Below, piece by piece: positions 25,470-33,898 of a stretch of DNA of 64,000 nucleotides; position 1 is the first letter of the stretch, and each line of letters starts with the position of its first letter. The position numbers were made by a program, and so were the translations under genes. The stretch spans positions 1 through 64,000 of the forward strand of contig JAFXQO010000069.1 of assembly GCA_017527065.1 (NCBI GenBank). Reading direction: 5' to 3'. The notes under the pieces are model-generated. The model was not told the origin of the DNA, did not search any database, and saw only the letters and a list, made by a program, of their open reading frames with translations. This DNA comes from Clostridia bacterium (lineage in GTDB: Bacteria; Bacillota; Clostridia; Christensenellales; Aristaeellaceae).

Positions 25470-25498
25470 TTGCCATCCCGCCCGTTCTTTGCTATAAT
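25470..25498 (+). promoter_or_regulatory. Sigma-A promoter of the DHH phosphoesterase gene
   Basis: TTGCCA (25470-25475) and TATAAT (25493-25498) with a 17-base spacer, 33 bases before the start codon. Confidence 0.85.
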
Positions 25499-25531
25499 AA
25501 TTCTCAGGAAAGTATTTCAAGGAGGTACGTT

Positions 25532-26461
25532 ATGGAACAGAAAAAAAGGCTGGTGACCCGCAGCGATTTTGACGGCCTTGCCTGCGCGATGATGCTTCGT
25601 GAATTGAATCTGATCGACGATATCAAGTTTGTGCATCCCAAGGATGTGCAGGACGGCAAGGTGGAACTGTCCGACAAGGATATCACCACCAACCTGCCTT
25701 ACGATCCCCGGGTATCCCTGGCTTTTGACCATCACGAGTCCGAGGTGGACCGTCTGAAGGCGCAGGAAGTGGGCGGCAGGCTGATCATCGATCCCAACGC
25801 CCGCAGCGCAGCCCGCGTGGTATACGATTATTACGGCGGCAAGGCGGCCTTCCCCCGCATCAGCGATGAGCTGATGACGGCCGTGGACAAGGGCGACAGC
25901 GCCGATTTCACCGTGGACGAGATCCTCAACCCCAAGGGCTGGGTGCTGCTCCACTACCTGATGGACCCCCGCACGGGCCTGGGCCGGTTCCGCGATTTCC
26001 GCATCTCCAACTACGACCTGATGATGGAACTCATCGACTGCTGCCTGACCCACAACATCGACGATATCCTCCAGCTGCCCGATGTGAAGGAGCGCGTCGA
26101 TCTGTACTTTGAGCAGGCGGATATGTTCCGCGCCCAGCTCACCCGCCTGGCCCGTCTGGAGGGCAAGGTGGTGGTGCTGGATCTGCGCAACGAGGAGATC
26201 ATCCACGCCGGCAACCGCTTCATGGTGTACGCCCTGTATCCCGAGGCCCAGATTTCCGTGCACGTGGCCTGGGGCTTCAAGAAGCAGAATACCGCCGTCA
26301 TGATCGGCAAATCCATCATAAACAAGGCCTCCACCGTGAATATCGGCGAGCTGTGCCTCAAGTACGGCGGCGGCGGCCATCGCAACGCCGGCACCTGTCA
26401 GCTGGAAAACGATACCGTGGACGCCCAGCTGCCCGAGATCATCAAGGCACTGAACGCGTAA
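25532..26461 (+). CDS. DHH family phosphoesterase
   Basis: A 309-residue DHH-DHHA1 phosphoesterase. The metal site is seen as RSDFDGLACAM near residue 10, AFDHHESE near 65, and a further Asp in TAVDKGDSADF; the DHHA1 domain ends with the glycine-rich GGGGHRNAGT. Members act on small nucleotides, oligoribonucleotides or polyphosphate; the substrate is not determined by sequence here. AAGGAGG supports ATG 25532, and it has its own promoter. Confidence 0.9.
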   Translation: MEQKKRLVTRSDFDGLACAMMLRELNLIDDIKFVHPKDVQDGKVELSDKDITTNLPYDPRVSLAFDHHESEVDRLKAQEVGGRLIIDPNARSAARVVYDYYGGKAAFPRISDELMTAVDKGDSADFTVDEILNPKGWVLLHYLMDPRTGLGRFRDFRISNYDLMMELIDCCLTHNIDDILQLPDVKERVDLYFEQADMFRAQLTRLARLEGKVVVLDLRNEEIIHAGNRFMVYALYPEAQISVHVAWGFKKQNTAVMIGKSIINKASTVNIGELCLKYGGGGHRNAGTCQLENDTVDAQLPEIIKALNA

Positions 26462-26496
26462 AAAACAGCATTATAAGGCTTGGTTGAGGAGCGTTT

Positions 26497-27123
26497 TTAC
26501 AGGCTGGCGGTCAGGCAGCTGGCCGCCAGCAGGATGTGGCAGAGGTAATAGGTGGGCAATATGAACTTGCCCGCCTTTTTATTGTGAGCGAAGTCCGCCT
26601 CGGCGATCATCGTGTCGGAGAACACGATGCAGGCGATGCCCAGGATGTACAGAATCCGCTGCGCCGCCGTCGGCTCATTGGCGCACAGCGCGCAGAACAA
26701 TCCGGCCAGACTCGCCAGCGCGTAGCCGGGCAGCGCGATCTTCATCGCCCCCGGCTGGCCGGGCAGCACGCGCTTTGTGAGATACAAAGCGTAGCATATC
26801 GCCAGAAGGGCGATGAAAACCAGCGCCAGCGGCCTGAACTTAAAAGCCCACAGCGCGTAGGCCATGAAGATCAGATGCGCCGCGCCGAACAGCGCCACGC
26901 CCGCGATGAAGCGCATGGGCTTTCCCTTCTGATGCGCCAGCAGGTAGTCGCCCGCCACGGACACGAGCAGCCCTGCGGCCAGCGAAAAGGCGCGGGCTGA
27001 GCCGCCGCCTATGAGTACGATGAACGCGCAGCTCAGCGACACGAACGCGCTGAAGACATATTTTCCCGTCTTTAGCCGCAGGATCGCCATCGCCAGCGGC
27101 AGAAGGAGCCATGCGTAGTTCAT
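26497..27123 (-). CDS. YhhN/TMEM86 family membrane protein
   Basis: A 208-residue protein with about seven to eight hydrophobic helices, typical of the YhhN family that includes lysoplasmalogenases. Landmarks are VAGDYLLAH in the third helix and FSDTMIAEADFAHNK near the end. Many anaerobic Clostridia make plasmalogens, so cleavage of lysoplasmalogen is plausible but inferred. It starts 12 bases after the DUF4838-like stop and probably shares that transcript. It converges with the DHH gene without an evident terminator. Confidence 0.85.
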   Translation of the reverse strand: MNYAWLLLPLAMAILRLKTGKYVFSAFVSLSCAFIVLIGGGSARAFSLAAGLLVSVAGDYLLAHQKGKPMRFIAGVALFGAAHLIFMAYALWAFKFRPLALVFIALLAICYALYLTKRVLPGQPGAMKIALPGYALASLAGLFCALCANEPTAAQRILYILGIACIVFSDTMIAEADFAHNKKAGKFILPTYYLCHILLAASCLTASL

Positions 27124-27135
27124 TTCTTTTCCCCC

Positions 27136-28083
27136 TTATTCGTCTGCCCGGAACGAGGTCAGGTCGGGCAGGCCGTACAGCGCCCGGTAGTCCGCGCCCA
27201 GGTAGCAGGCGAAGGATTCCACCCGCTGAAAGCCCAGCCGCCGGTAGAAGGCCATGTCCGCCCGCACCACGTCAGGATGCGGCTCCAGCTTCCTCGGCGG
27301 CTTGGTATAGCGGGAGAGCAGCGAGTTGTCGAACCAGTAGTCGAGGGCGGTGGCGTCCTCTGTGCCGAAGAAGTCGAGCAGCGCGGGCAGGGGCGCGGTC
27401 TCCCGGCGGTTGGCCTCGCAGGCGGCGTCCTCCAGCGGGCGCGTGAGGTCTCGCTGGTACGGCGCGAATTCGAGGTACAATCCGTCCTTCAGATCGCGCC
27501 GCGTGGGGGCGGGCAGCGTCTCGAAGTAGGCCAGGTAGGCCAATCGCGCGTCCGCCTGCACGCTGCGGATGCCGCGAAGCAGCGCGTGCAGCACGATCAT
27601 CTGCTGGTCGGAAGGCGAAATGCCGCGGCACTTTTCACAGTGGCAGAAGGCGTCCCGCGAATCGTCCAGCCACAGCGCGGCCCGCCGGGGACGGCCCGGC
27701 AGGCGGGCGTAGAGGGCGGCGGCGCGCTCGCTGAGGAAGTCCAGCGCCTCGCCGCAGGAGGGGCAGAGGTTGAAATCGGGCGTGCGCTGGCCGGCCATGT
27801 TGACCCGCTGCCAGGCGGGATGGGCCGCGAGGGCGTCTTCGGGCAGCAGGTAGCGCAGCGCGTGCATCTCGCAGGTCACTTCGATGCCGCGGCTTTCCGC
27901 GTCCTCCAGGAGGGCGCGGTATTCGGGCGTCTCAAAGCGGTCGAGCATGGCCGCGAGGGTCTCGTCGGCGCGCTTGCCGCCCACGGGATGCAGCCCGAGG
28001 GCGCCCACGCGGAGCGCCCCGAGCTGGTCGAGCCAGGTTTTATCGAGTTCTTCGGGATGGATGAGCAGGCTTGTGGCGGGCAT
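27136..28083 (-). CDS. DUF4838-like protein
   Basis: A 315-residue protein without signal peptide. The region LNLCPSCG-type (NLCPSCGEALDFL) and DAFCHCEKCRGISPSDQQMI resemble DUF4838 proteins, which contain a TIM-barrel-like fold near glycoside hydrolases; the CxCxxC could bind metal. The barrel-like ends include YLAYFETLPAP and LDYWFDNSLLSRY. It lies between a BadF-type sugar kinase and YhhN, all on the minus strand, so an amino-sugar or glycan role is likely. AAGGAGG precedes ATG 28083. Family assignment is moderate. Confidence 0.65.
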   Translation of the reverse strand: MPATSLLIHPEELDKTWLDQLGALRVGALGLHPVGGKRADETLAAMLDRFETPEYRALLEDAESRGIEVTCEMHALRYLLPEDALAAHPAWQRVNMAGQRTPDFNLCPSCGEALDFLSERAAALYARLPGRPRRAALWLDDSRDAFCHCEKCRGISPSDQQMIVLHALLRGIRSVQADARLAYLAYFETLPAPTRRDLKDGLYLEFAPYQRDLTRPLEDAACEANRRETAPLPALLDFFGTEDATALDYWFDNSLLSRYTKPPRKLEPHPDVVRADMAFYRRLGFQRVESFACYLGADYRALYGLPDLTSFRADE

Positions 28084-28125
28084 GGGGCCTCCTTACAGTT
28101 CCGTCGCGTTTTGTCCTTCTCTTTG

Positions 28126-29061
28126 TCAAAGGGCGTCGTAGCCGGCCTTGAAGGCGTCGTGGAAGGCGGCGCCGCTGTCCAGCCCGGCCAGCTCGGCCGC
28201 GGCCACGGCCGCGCCGAACACGGGCGGCAGGTCGGCGCGCAGGAGCCGGTAGTCGTCGCTGAGCCGGGCGCGCACCCCTTCGCGGATCATGTCCGCCTTC
28301 CAAATGCTGCCCGACAGGCCGACGAGGTACGGCGCGCCGGTCAGGTGCTTCGCGCAGGTGGCGATGAGCAGCGCCAGCTCGTCGCAGGCGTTGTCCACGA
28401 GGGAGCGGGCGAGGGCGTCGCCCGCGGCGGCGGCCTCGAACACCAGCGGCGCGAAGCTGGCGATCATGCGCTTGCCGCCCTCGTAGAACACCGCGATGGC
28501 CTCGTTGAGCGGCAGGCCGACCTGCCGGATCACCATGTCGGTGAGCAAGGTCTTCTGGCCGCGGCCGTCGTAGTCCCGGTAAGCCGCGTTGACGGCGCCC
28601 CGGCCCAGCGCGTAGCCGCCGCCGGCGTCGTCGATGAGGTAGCCCCAGCCGCCCACCTGGATCAGCCGGTCGCCCTGCCGCACGAAGGCGGAGGTGCCCG
28701 TGCCCGAGATGACCACCATGCCGTCCCGCGCGCCGACGCAGGCGTACAGCCCGTTCAGCGCGTCGCTGCCGTTGTCGATGGCCTTCACGAAGGGCAGGCG
28801 GGCGGAAAGCTGTTCGTGAACCGTCTTGCGGGTCTGGGGGGCCGTGCCGCCTGCGAGGCCCGCGTACAGCGCGTCGACCGGCGCGCCTTCCCGCCCCGCC
28901 ATGAGCGACTCAACCTGCTGAGCCACCCGCGCGGCGGCCATTTCCGGCCCGAATTCCGAGGCGTTGCTGCCCGGCGCGAGCAGCCGGTTCAAAATGTGTC
29001 CCTGATTGTCGCACAGCACCAGTTCGTTTTTTGTGCCGCCGACGTCGATGCCGATGAGCAT
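28126..29061 (-). CDS. BadF/BadG-type ATPase, probable N-acetylglucosamine kinase
   Basis: A 311-residue ASKHA-fold ATPase. The phosphate 1 motif IGIDVGGTKNELVL opens the protein, the phosphate 2 motif is VVISGTGTSAF, and the adenosine motif is VGLSGSIWK. GGWGYLIDDAGGGYALGR is a strong mark of the GlcNAc-kinase branch of the BadF/BadG family, which phosphorylates amino sugars. It heads a possible unit with the DUF4838-like gene. A hairpin after upp separates it from upp. Confidence 0.87.
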   Translation of the reverse strand: MLIGIDVGGTKNELVLCDNQGHILNRLLAPGSNASEFGPEMAAARVAQQVESLMAGREGAPVDALYAGLAGGTAPQTRKTVHEQLSARLPFVKAIDNGSDALNGLYACVGARDGMVVISGTGTSAFVRQGDRLIQVGGWGYLIDDAGGGYALGRGAVNAAYRDYDGRGQKTLLTDMVIRQVGLPLNEAIAVFYEGGKRMIASFAPLVFEAAAAGDALARSLVDNACDELALLIATCAKHLTGAPYLVGLSGSIWKADMIREGVRARLSDDYRLLRADLPPVFGAAVAAAELAGLDSGAAFHDAFKAGYDAL

Positions 29062-29088
29062 GGCGTTATCCTCCTGTCGCTATGAAGA

Positions 29089-29123
29089 AGACCCGCGCTG
29101 GGTTTTCACGCCAAGGCGGGTCT
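29089..29123 (-). terminator. Terminator after upp
   Basis: Minus-strand AGACCCGC (29123-29116) pairs with GCGGGTCT (29096-29089), followed by TCTTC; the T tract is modest, so some read-through into the kinase gene is likely. Confidence 0.6.
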
Positions 29124-29140
29124 GATGGATCAAATCGTCG

Positions 29141-29850
<710 letters not shown>

Positions 29851-29888
29851 CAGACGGGCCGAAATAATTCATTACATTTTTTGATATA

Positions 29889-30437
29889 TCAGTTCATCAT
29901 TTCGGAACATTCCTCGTCCTCGCGAAAGAGCCCCGCCCTTTCCGCGTCCGCCGCCACCTCGCCGGCCGCTTCATGGAGGATGGCGATCACGCGCCTGCGG
30001 CTCAGCTTCTTCGGCGCGCCCATGGCCAGCGCCATGAGGTCCGCCTCGGCCCGCTCGAACACATAGAGCTGCAGCGCCCGGGCGAGCATGAGCTGATGCC
30101 GCCAGAGATTCGGCGACTTGCCCTCCCGGGCCTTCAGGCGGAAATAGGTGCCGCGGATGCACTCGAACCAGTCCAGCATCGCCCGCCTGTGCTCCTCCGC
30201 CGCGATGGCGGAGAGGGCCCGGTCCTGCGTCGGCTTCACGATGCGGTTGCCGCTCCCGCCCACGCGGCCCCAGCTCGCCACCAGGCCGCGGCTGCTCGTC
30301 GCCGCCTCGTATTCGGTCAGCAGCTTCTCGTAGTGATAGCGCACCCGCTTCATCCGCTCCAGCGCCGTCCTGCGGCGCGCCTCCAGGACTTCCTCCTCCC
30401 TCAGCGTCCTTTTCATTCCCTTCATTTCTTCCGTCAT
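29889..30437 (-). CDS. SOS-controlled protein of unknown function, RinA/ArpU-like
   Basis: A 182-residue, very basic, largely helical protein with no enzyme motif. The N-terminal third is a charged helix (EARRRTALERMKRVRYHYEKL). The centre, GRVGGSGNRIVKPTQDRALSAI, resembles the glycine-rich then xxPTxxKA segment of phage late-gene regulators of the RinA/ArpU type, and the C-terminal part could hold a helix-turn-helix (ALAMGAPKKLSRRRVIAIL). That similarity is weak. The ATG at 30437 follows AAGGGGTG; codons further upstream lie in the promoter. Its promoter carries a LexA box, so it should be induced by DNA damage. No other phage gene adjoins it, so it may be a domesticated regulator or a remnant. 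Confidence 0.75.
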   Translation of the reverse strand: MTEEMKGMKRTLREEEVLEARRRTALERMKRVRYHYEKLLTEYEAATSSRGLVASWGRVGGSGNRIVKPTQDRALSAIAAEEHRRAMLDWFECIRGTYFRLKAREGKSPNLWRHQLMLARALQLYVFERAEADLMALAMGAPKKLSRRRVIAILHEAAGEVAADAERAGLFREDEECSEMMN

Positions 30438-30501
30438 GGTGTCACACCCCTTTTTTCCAGCGCGTTCGCGCATGATGTGTTGCATTTCTGCAACATCCCG
30501 T

Positions 30502-30530
30502 ATTATAACGAACAAATGTTCTTTTGTCAA
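30502..30530 (-). promoter_or_regulatory. Consensus sigma-A promoter of the SOS-controlled gene
   Basis: Minus-strand perfect TTGACA (30530-30525) and perfect TATAAT (30507-30502) with a 17-base spacer. The spacer contains the LexA box, so bound repressor would block polymerase. About 65 bases lie between the -10 and the start codon. Confidence 0.92.
30510..30521. promoter_or_regulatory. LexA (SOS) box
   Basis: GAACAAATGTTC is an exact match to the Gram-positive LexA core GAACRNRYGTTC; with flanks (C before, T after) it fits 13 of 14 positions of the extended palindrome. It lies wholly within the spacer of a perfect promoter. Confidence 0.9.
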
Positions 30531-30549
30531 GCCGTTTTTTTCCGATTGA

Positions 30550-30578
30550 TTGCATTTCGCCATCCGGCATGGTATAAT
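30550..30578 (+). promoter_or_regulatory. Sigma-A promoter of the secreted propeller gene
   Basis: TTGCAT (30550-30555) and TATAAT (30573-30578) with a 17-base spacer. The transcript leader contains a strong GC hairpin (30589-30614) not followed by T residues. It is divergent from the SOS promoter, with only about 20 bases between the -35 boxes. Confidence 0.8.
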
Positions 30579-30657
30579 AAGGCAAATCCCCCGCCGGAAC
30601 GGACGCCGGCGGGGCGGCGTCTAATCATCATGACGACTGCGGGGAGGTATGGAGACG

Positions 30658-31887
30658 ATGTTAAAAAAGGTATTGTGTCTTATCTGCTGCCTGACGCTGC
30701 TGGGCGCGGCGGCGCTGGGGGAAGGCGCCGTGGTGCTTTCCGGCGACGCCATCGTGGACGGCAACGCGGTGTACTACGCGGGCAGCATTGACAGCGCGCA
30801 GGAGGGCGTCTACGTCATGAATGCGGACGGCAGCGGCGTCAGCCGGCTGAGCGGCAGCCTGATGACGCTGCTCTCGGCGGACAGCGGGAGTCTCCTGGCC
30901 GTGAGCTACGACGACGGCGCGTATGAGAACGCCGTGGTGGTGCTGAACGCGCTGGGCGAGCGCACCGTGGTGTTCGACGGCTTTGTGAGCCGGGGCATCG
31001 CGGCGGACGGGCGCTTCTACTGGGGCGTGGGCTCCTGCGCCGTGGACGGCAGCGACGTGCGCACGCTGATCGACGACAAGGCCCACTCCTACAACTACTA
31101 CCCGCTGACCGTCTCCGACGGCTGGTACTACTACCTCGACTGGGCGGAGAACAGCGACAGCGTGTTCTTCGAGGGCGATCCCTATCCCACGGCGGCGCGC
31201 CTGTGCCGCCTGAACCTGAAAAGCGGCGCGGTCGACACCGTCAGCGGCTACGGCACGCGCTTCCTGGGCATTGAGAACGACTACATCTATTATTCGCGCA
31301 ACAACTACTGGCTCTACGACGAGGAGGACACCGACACCTACGTGGCGGAGATCAACAGCGGCGTGTTCCGCGCCGACGTGAACACCCTCGCCACCGACCA
31401 GCTCGTCGCCTTCCCGAGCAGCGACCGCGTCTACATCAGCTATTCGCTCCTGGAGAACGGCGTCCTCTACGGCACGCTGTGCGACTATTCCGGCGACAAG
31501 GAGATCAACCAGATCGTGCGCCTGCAGACCGACGGCACGCAGCTGGCGCCCCTCTCCCTCGACAACCAGGCGCTCACGCTGCACTGCATTGAAAACGGCG
31601 TGCTCTACGCCTCCGTGTGCAGCATCGACTTCAGCGACGACGACTACATCCAGCACGATCTGCTCTACGCGCTGAACCCGGCTGAGGCCACCTTCGCCCT
31701 CATCAACACGCCCGCCTCGGATCTGTTCTACTATTCCGAGACCCCGCCGGCCGTGAACGTGGCGAACGGGCGGCTTTACATGCTGGTGTTCGACAACAAC
31801 GCCTACGCCATCAGCTTCAAATCCTGCGCGCTGGACGGCAGCAACCCCATCACCCTGGCCCGCGGCTACTCCATGGCGGACGGCTAA
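30658..31887 (+). CDS. Secreted beta-propeller-like protein (DUF5050-like)
   Basis: A 409-residue protein with a signal peptide (MLKKVLCLICCLTLLGAAALG; cleavage near residue 21). The mature part repeats a pattern of about 45-60 residues in which strands such as GNAVYYAG, GWYYYLDW, NDYIYYS, NGVLYGTL and NGVLYASV alternate with RLNL-type segments, as in DUF5050 / TolB-like propellers. No catalytic motif is seen. It is probably anchored outside or released, and may bind protein or glycan. ATG 30658 is preferred to ATG 30649 because GGGGAGG lies 10 bases upstream. Confidence 0.75.
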   Translation: MLKKVLCLICCLTLLGAAALGEGAVVLSGDAIVDGNAVYYAGSIDSAQEGVYVMNADGSGVSRLSGSLMTLLSADSGSLLAVSYDDGAYENAVVVLNALGERTVVFDGFVSRGIAADGRFYWGVGSCAVDGSDVRTLIDDKAHSYNYYPLTVSDGWYYYLDWAENSDSVFFEGDPYPTAARLCRLNLKSGAVDTVSGYGTRFLGIENDYIYYSRNNYWLYDEEDTDTYVAEINSGVFRADVNTLATDQLVAFPSSDRVYISYSLLENGVLYGTLCDYSGDKEINQIVRLQTDGTQLAPLSLDNQALTLHCIENGVLYASVCSIDFSDDDYIQHDLLYALNPAEATFALINTPASDLFYYSETPPAVNVANGRLYMLVFDNNAYAISFKSCALDGSNPITLARGYSMADG

Positions 31888-31892
31888 TAAAT

Positions 31893-32095
31893 GCGAGGGG
31901 GAACCTTTCCCCCTCGCAGGCTCCCCCTCGGTTTTTCCTGAAACGCTGCGCGTTTCCGGGCGGAAAAACCGCAAGGAAAGAATTTTTGCTCCGGCGGGCA
32001 AGCTCGCCTCCGGCAAAAATTCATCCTCGCGGCGTACACGCCGCCGCTGCGGATTGAAAGTCAGGGGCTGCGGCCCCTGACAACCCCAGGGTTGA
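31893..32095. repeat. Intergenic element with five consecutive hairpins
   Basis: Five perfect or near-perfect inverted repeats follow one another: 31893-31917 (GCGAGGGGG arms), 31929-31971 (CGGTTTTTCC arms with an inner GAAACG hairpin), 31980-32022 (GAATTTTTGC arms with an inner GGCG hairpin), 32029-32044 (GCGGCG arms), 32060-32081 (GTCAGGGG arms), and a short AACCC/GGGTT at the end. No coding potential is evident. The density of stems suggests a mobile or repeated palindromic unit or a structured RNA rather than a simple terminator, although the first hairpin could end the upstream transcript. Confidence 0.65.
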
Positions 32096-32125
32096 AAAGC
32101 TGCGATGAAAGGATAGAGTGTACAG

Positions 32126-33181
32126 ATGATCGAGTGCGGCCTGAAACACGAAAACATCCGCCTGCTGGGCCGGTTGGATGAAACGCAGTCTCCCATCTGC
32201 CTGGACTGGACGGGCAGCGGCTTCGAGGTCAATTTCCAGGGGACGCAGCTGTGGGCTGAGCTGGAGGCAACCTGCGATTCGCCCGACATGTGGGTCGCCG
32301 TGGCGGTGGACGGCTGCCCGGTCGCCCGCTTCATGGTGGAGTCCGGCCGGCGCTGGTATCCGCTGGGGCGGTGGTCTTCGCCGGTACCCGGCATGGAGCA
32401 GCCGCTCTCCCGCGTCGTCACGCTGATGAAGGAGACCCAGTGCATGCCCTTCGCCCCGGAGGCCACCGTGAAGGCCCACGGCCTTCGGCACGACGGCGCG
32501 CTGCTGCCCCTCGAGGCGCCCGCGCTGCGCGTCGAGTTCATCGGCGACAGCCTCACCAGCGCCGAGGGGGCGATGGCCCCGAAGGACAACCCTGAGTGGA
32601 TTCCCATGTGGTTTACCGCCTTCGGCAACTACTCCTTCCACGTGTGCAACGCGCTGAAGGCCGAGCGCCGGGTGATTTCCCAGAGCGGCCAGGGGGTGGC
32701 CTGGAACTACCTGTTTGAGCCGGAAGGCAACCTGGCCGACGATTACGAGCTGACCGTGGGCGCGCTGAAAGGCGCGGCGGCGGAGGCGCGCGGCTGCCGC
32801 AAGCCCTACGATTTCGCCGCCTGGCCGGCCGACGCGGTGCTCATCCGGCTGCTGAGCAACGACGTGGGCGGCATGCGCCGGGCGGAAAAGGTGGAGGCAA
32901 TGACCGGGCCGCTCACCGAAAAGTGCGTCGAATTCATCAGAAAGGTGCGCCGCTGCAACCCAAAGGCGCACATCGTGTGGGTGCTGCCGCCCAGCGATAA
33001 CATGCCGGAAATCGCCGTCGAGGCCGTGAAGCGCTGCCAGGCCGATGGCATGGAGAAGCTCAGCTGCCTCGCCCTGCCGGACTACGGCCCGGAGGAGCTC
33101 GGCGCGCGCAATCACCCGAACGCGGCCTATAACGAAAAGATCGGAAAGATCACGGCGGAGTACATCCGGCGGCTCGTCTGA
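32126..33181 (+). CDS. Two-domain SGNH esterase, CE2-like
   Basis: A 351-residue protein with the layout of carbohydrate esterase family 2: an N-terminal beta-sandwich (about 1-125, GRLDETQSPICLDWTGSGF) and a C-terminal SGNH hydrolase domain. The catalytic Ser is in VEFIGDSLTS, the block III Asn in RLLSNDVGG, and the His in ARNHPNAAYNEK. The Asp that normally precedes the His by two or three residues is replaced (ARNH), as in some CE2 members that rely on a Ser-His pair. It probably deacetylates xylan or other glycans; no signal peptide is visible. GAAAGGAT lies 11 bases before ATG 32126. Confidence 0.82.
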   Translation: MIECGLKHENIRLLGRLDETQSPICLDWTGSGFEVNFQGTQLWAELEATCDSPDMWVAVAVDGCPVARFMVESGRRWYPLGRWSSPVPGMEQPLSRVVTLMKETQCMPFAPEATVKAHGLRHDGALLPLEAPALRVEFIGDSLTSAEGAMAPKDNPEWIPMWFTAFGNYSFHVCNALKAERRVISQSGQGVAWNYLFEPEGNLADDYELTVGALKGAAAEARGCRKPYDFAAWPADAVLIRLLSNDVGGMRRAEKVEAMTGPLTEKCVEFIRKVRRCNPKAHIVWVLPPSDNMPEIAVEAVKRCQADGMEKLSCLALPDYGPEELGARNHPNAAYNEKIGKITAEYIRRLV

Positions 33182-33191
33182 AAAAGGAAAC

Positions 33192-33222
33192 GCCCCGCGC
33201 CGAAAACGCAACGGCGCGGGGC
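33192..33222. terminator. Bidirectional terminator between esterase and dut
   Basis: A perfect 11-bp GC stem (33192-33202 with 33212-33222). On the minus strand it is followed by GTTTCCTTTTT, a good tail for dut; on the plus strand the tail is weak. Confidence 0.8.
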
Positions 33223-33274
33223 CCGTTATTCCCGCATCATTTTCATATCGCCGTGAACCGGACATTCGCGGGCC

Positions 33275-33712
33275 TCACCTGCGGCCCGTGGAGCCCCAGC
33301 CGCCCGCGCCGCGCTCGGTCTCGCTCAGCTCGCCGGCCTCCTCGAACACAGCCTGGACCACGGGGACGATGAGCATTTGCAGCACGCGCTCGCCCGGCTC
33401 GACGGTCTGGGGGACGCTGCCGTGATTGTGCAGCGCGGCCATCATCTCGCCCCGGAAGTCGGAATCGATCACGCCCACCTTGTTGGCGGGAGCGAGGCCG
33501 CGCTTGGTGGCCAGGCTGCTGCGGGCGTGCACCAGGCCCACGTAGCCTTCGGGGATCTCGATGGCCAGGCCGATGGGCAGCATTTTCGTCTCGCCGGGCT
33601 GTATGACGGCCGCCTCCTCCAGGCAGGCGAACAGATCGGCGCCCGCCGCGCCCTTCGAGCTGTAGACGGGCAGTTTGGCGTTCGGGCGGAGCTTTTTGAT
33701 TCGGATGGTCAT
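33275..33712 (-). CDS. dut: dUTP diphosphatase
   Basis: A 145-residue trimeric dUTPase that hydrolyses dUTP to dUMP, keeping uracil out of DNA and feeding thymidylate synthesis. The five motifs are present: AGADLFA, VHARSSLA, GVIDSDFRGEM, GERVLQMLI, and RGAGGWGSTG, the last with Trp in place of the usual Phe that stacks on uracil. AAAGGAAG precedes the ATG. It is convergent with the esterase gene. Confidence 0.96.
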   Translation of the reverse strand: MTIRIKKLRPNAKLPVYSSKGAAGADLFACLEEAAVIQPGETKMLPIGLAIEIPEGYVGLVHARSSLATKRGLAPANKVGVIDSDFRGEMMAALHNHGSVPQTVEPGERVLQMLIVPVVQAVFEEAGELSETERGAGGWGSTGRR

Positions 33713-33802
33713 TTCGGCCGCTTCCTTTCGCGCATTGTATTCCGCCGTTCATTTTATCGCAGGAGAGGGGGACGTGTCAAGGCGCGAATGTGACCATGAT
33801 AC

Positions 33803-33831
33803 TTGACAGGGATAAGAGTTTGTCTTAAAAT
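33803..33831 (+). promoter_or_regulatory. Sigma-A promoter of the DUF4428 gene
   Basis: TTGACA (33803-33808) and TAAAAT (33826-33831) with a 17-base spacer, about 68 bases before the start codon. It probably drives the next three genes. Confidence 0.85.
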
Positions 33832-33898
33832 ATAAACACAAACTCAACAAATCATTGATGCCGTCCGTTCACGCGGAAGGGGAGAAGGGGGATTACTG

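Noticed and set aside
30438-30563. A longer start for the SOS-controlled protein
   Set aside because: The extra codons would lie over the promoter and LexA box; the ATG at 30437 has a ribosome site.
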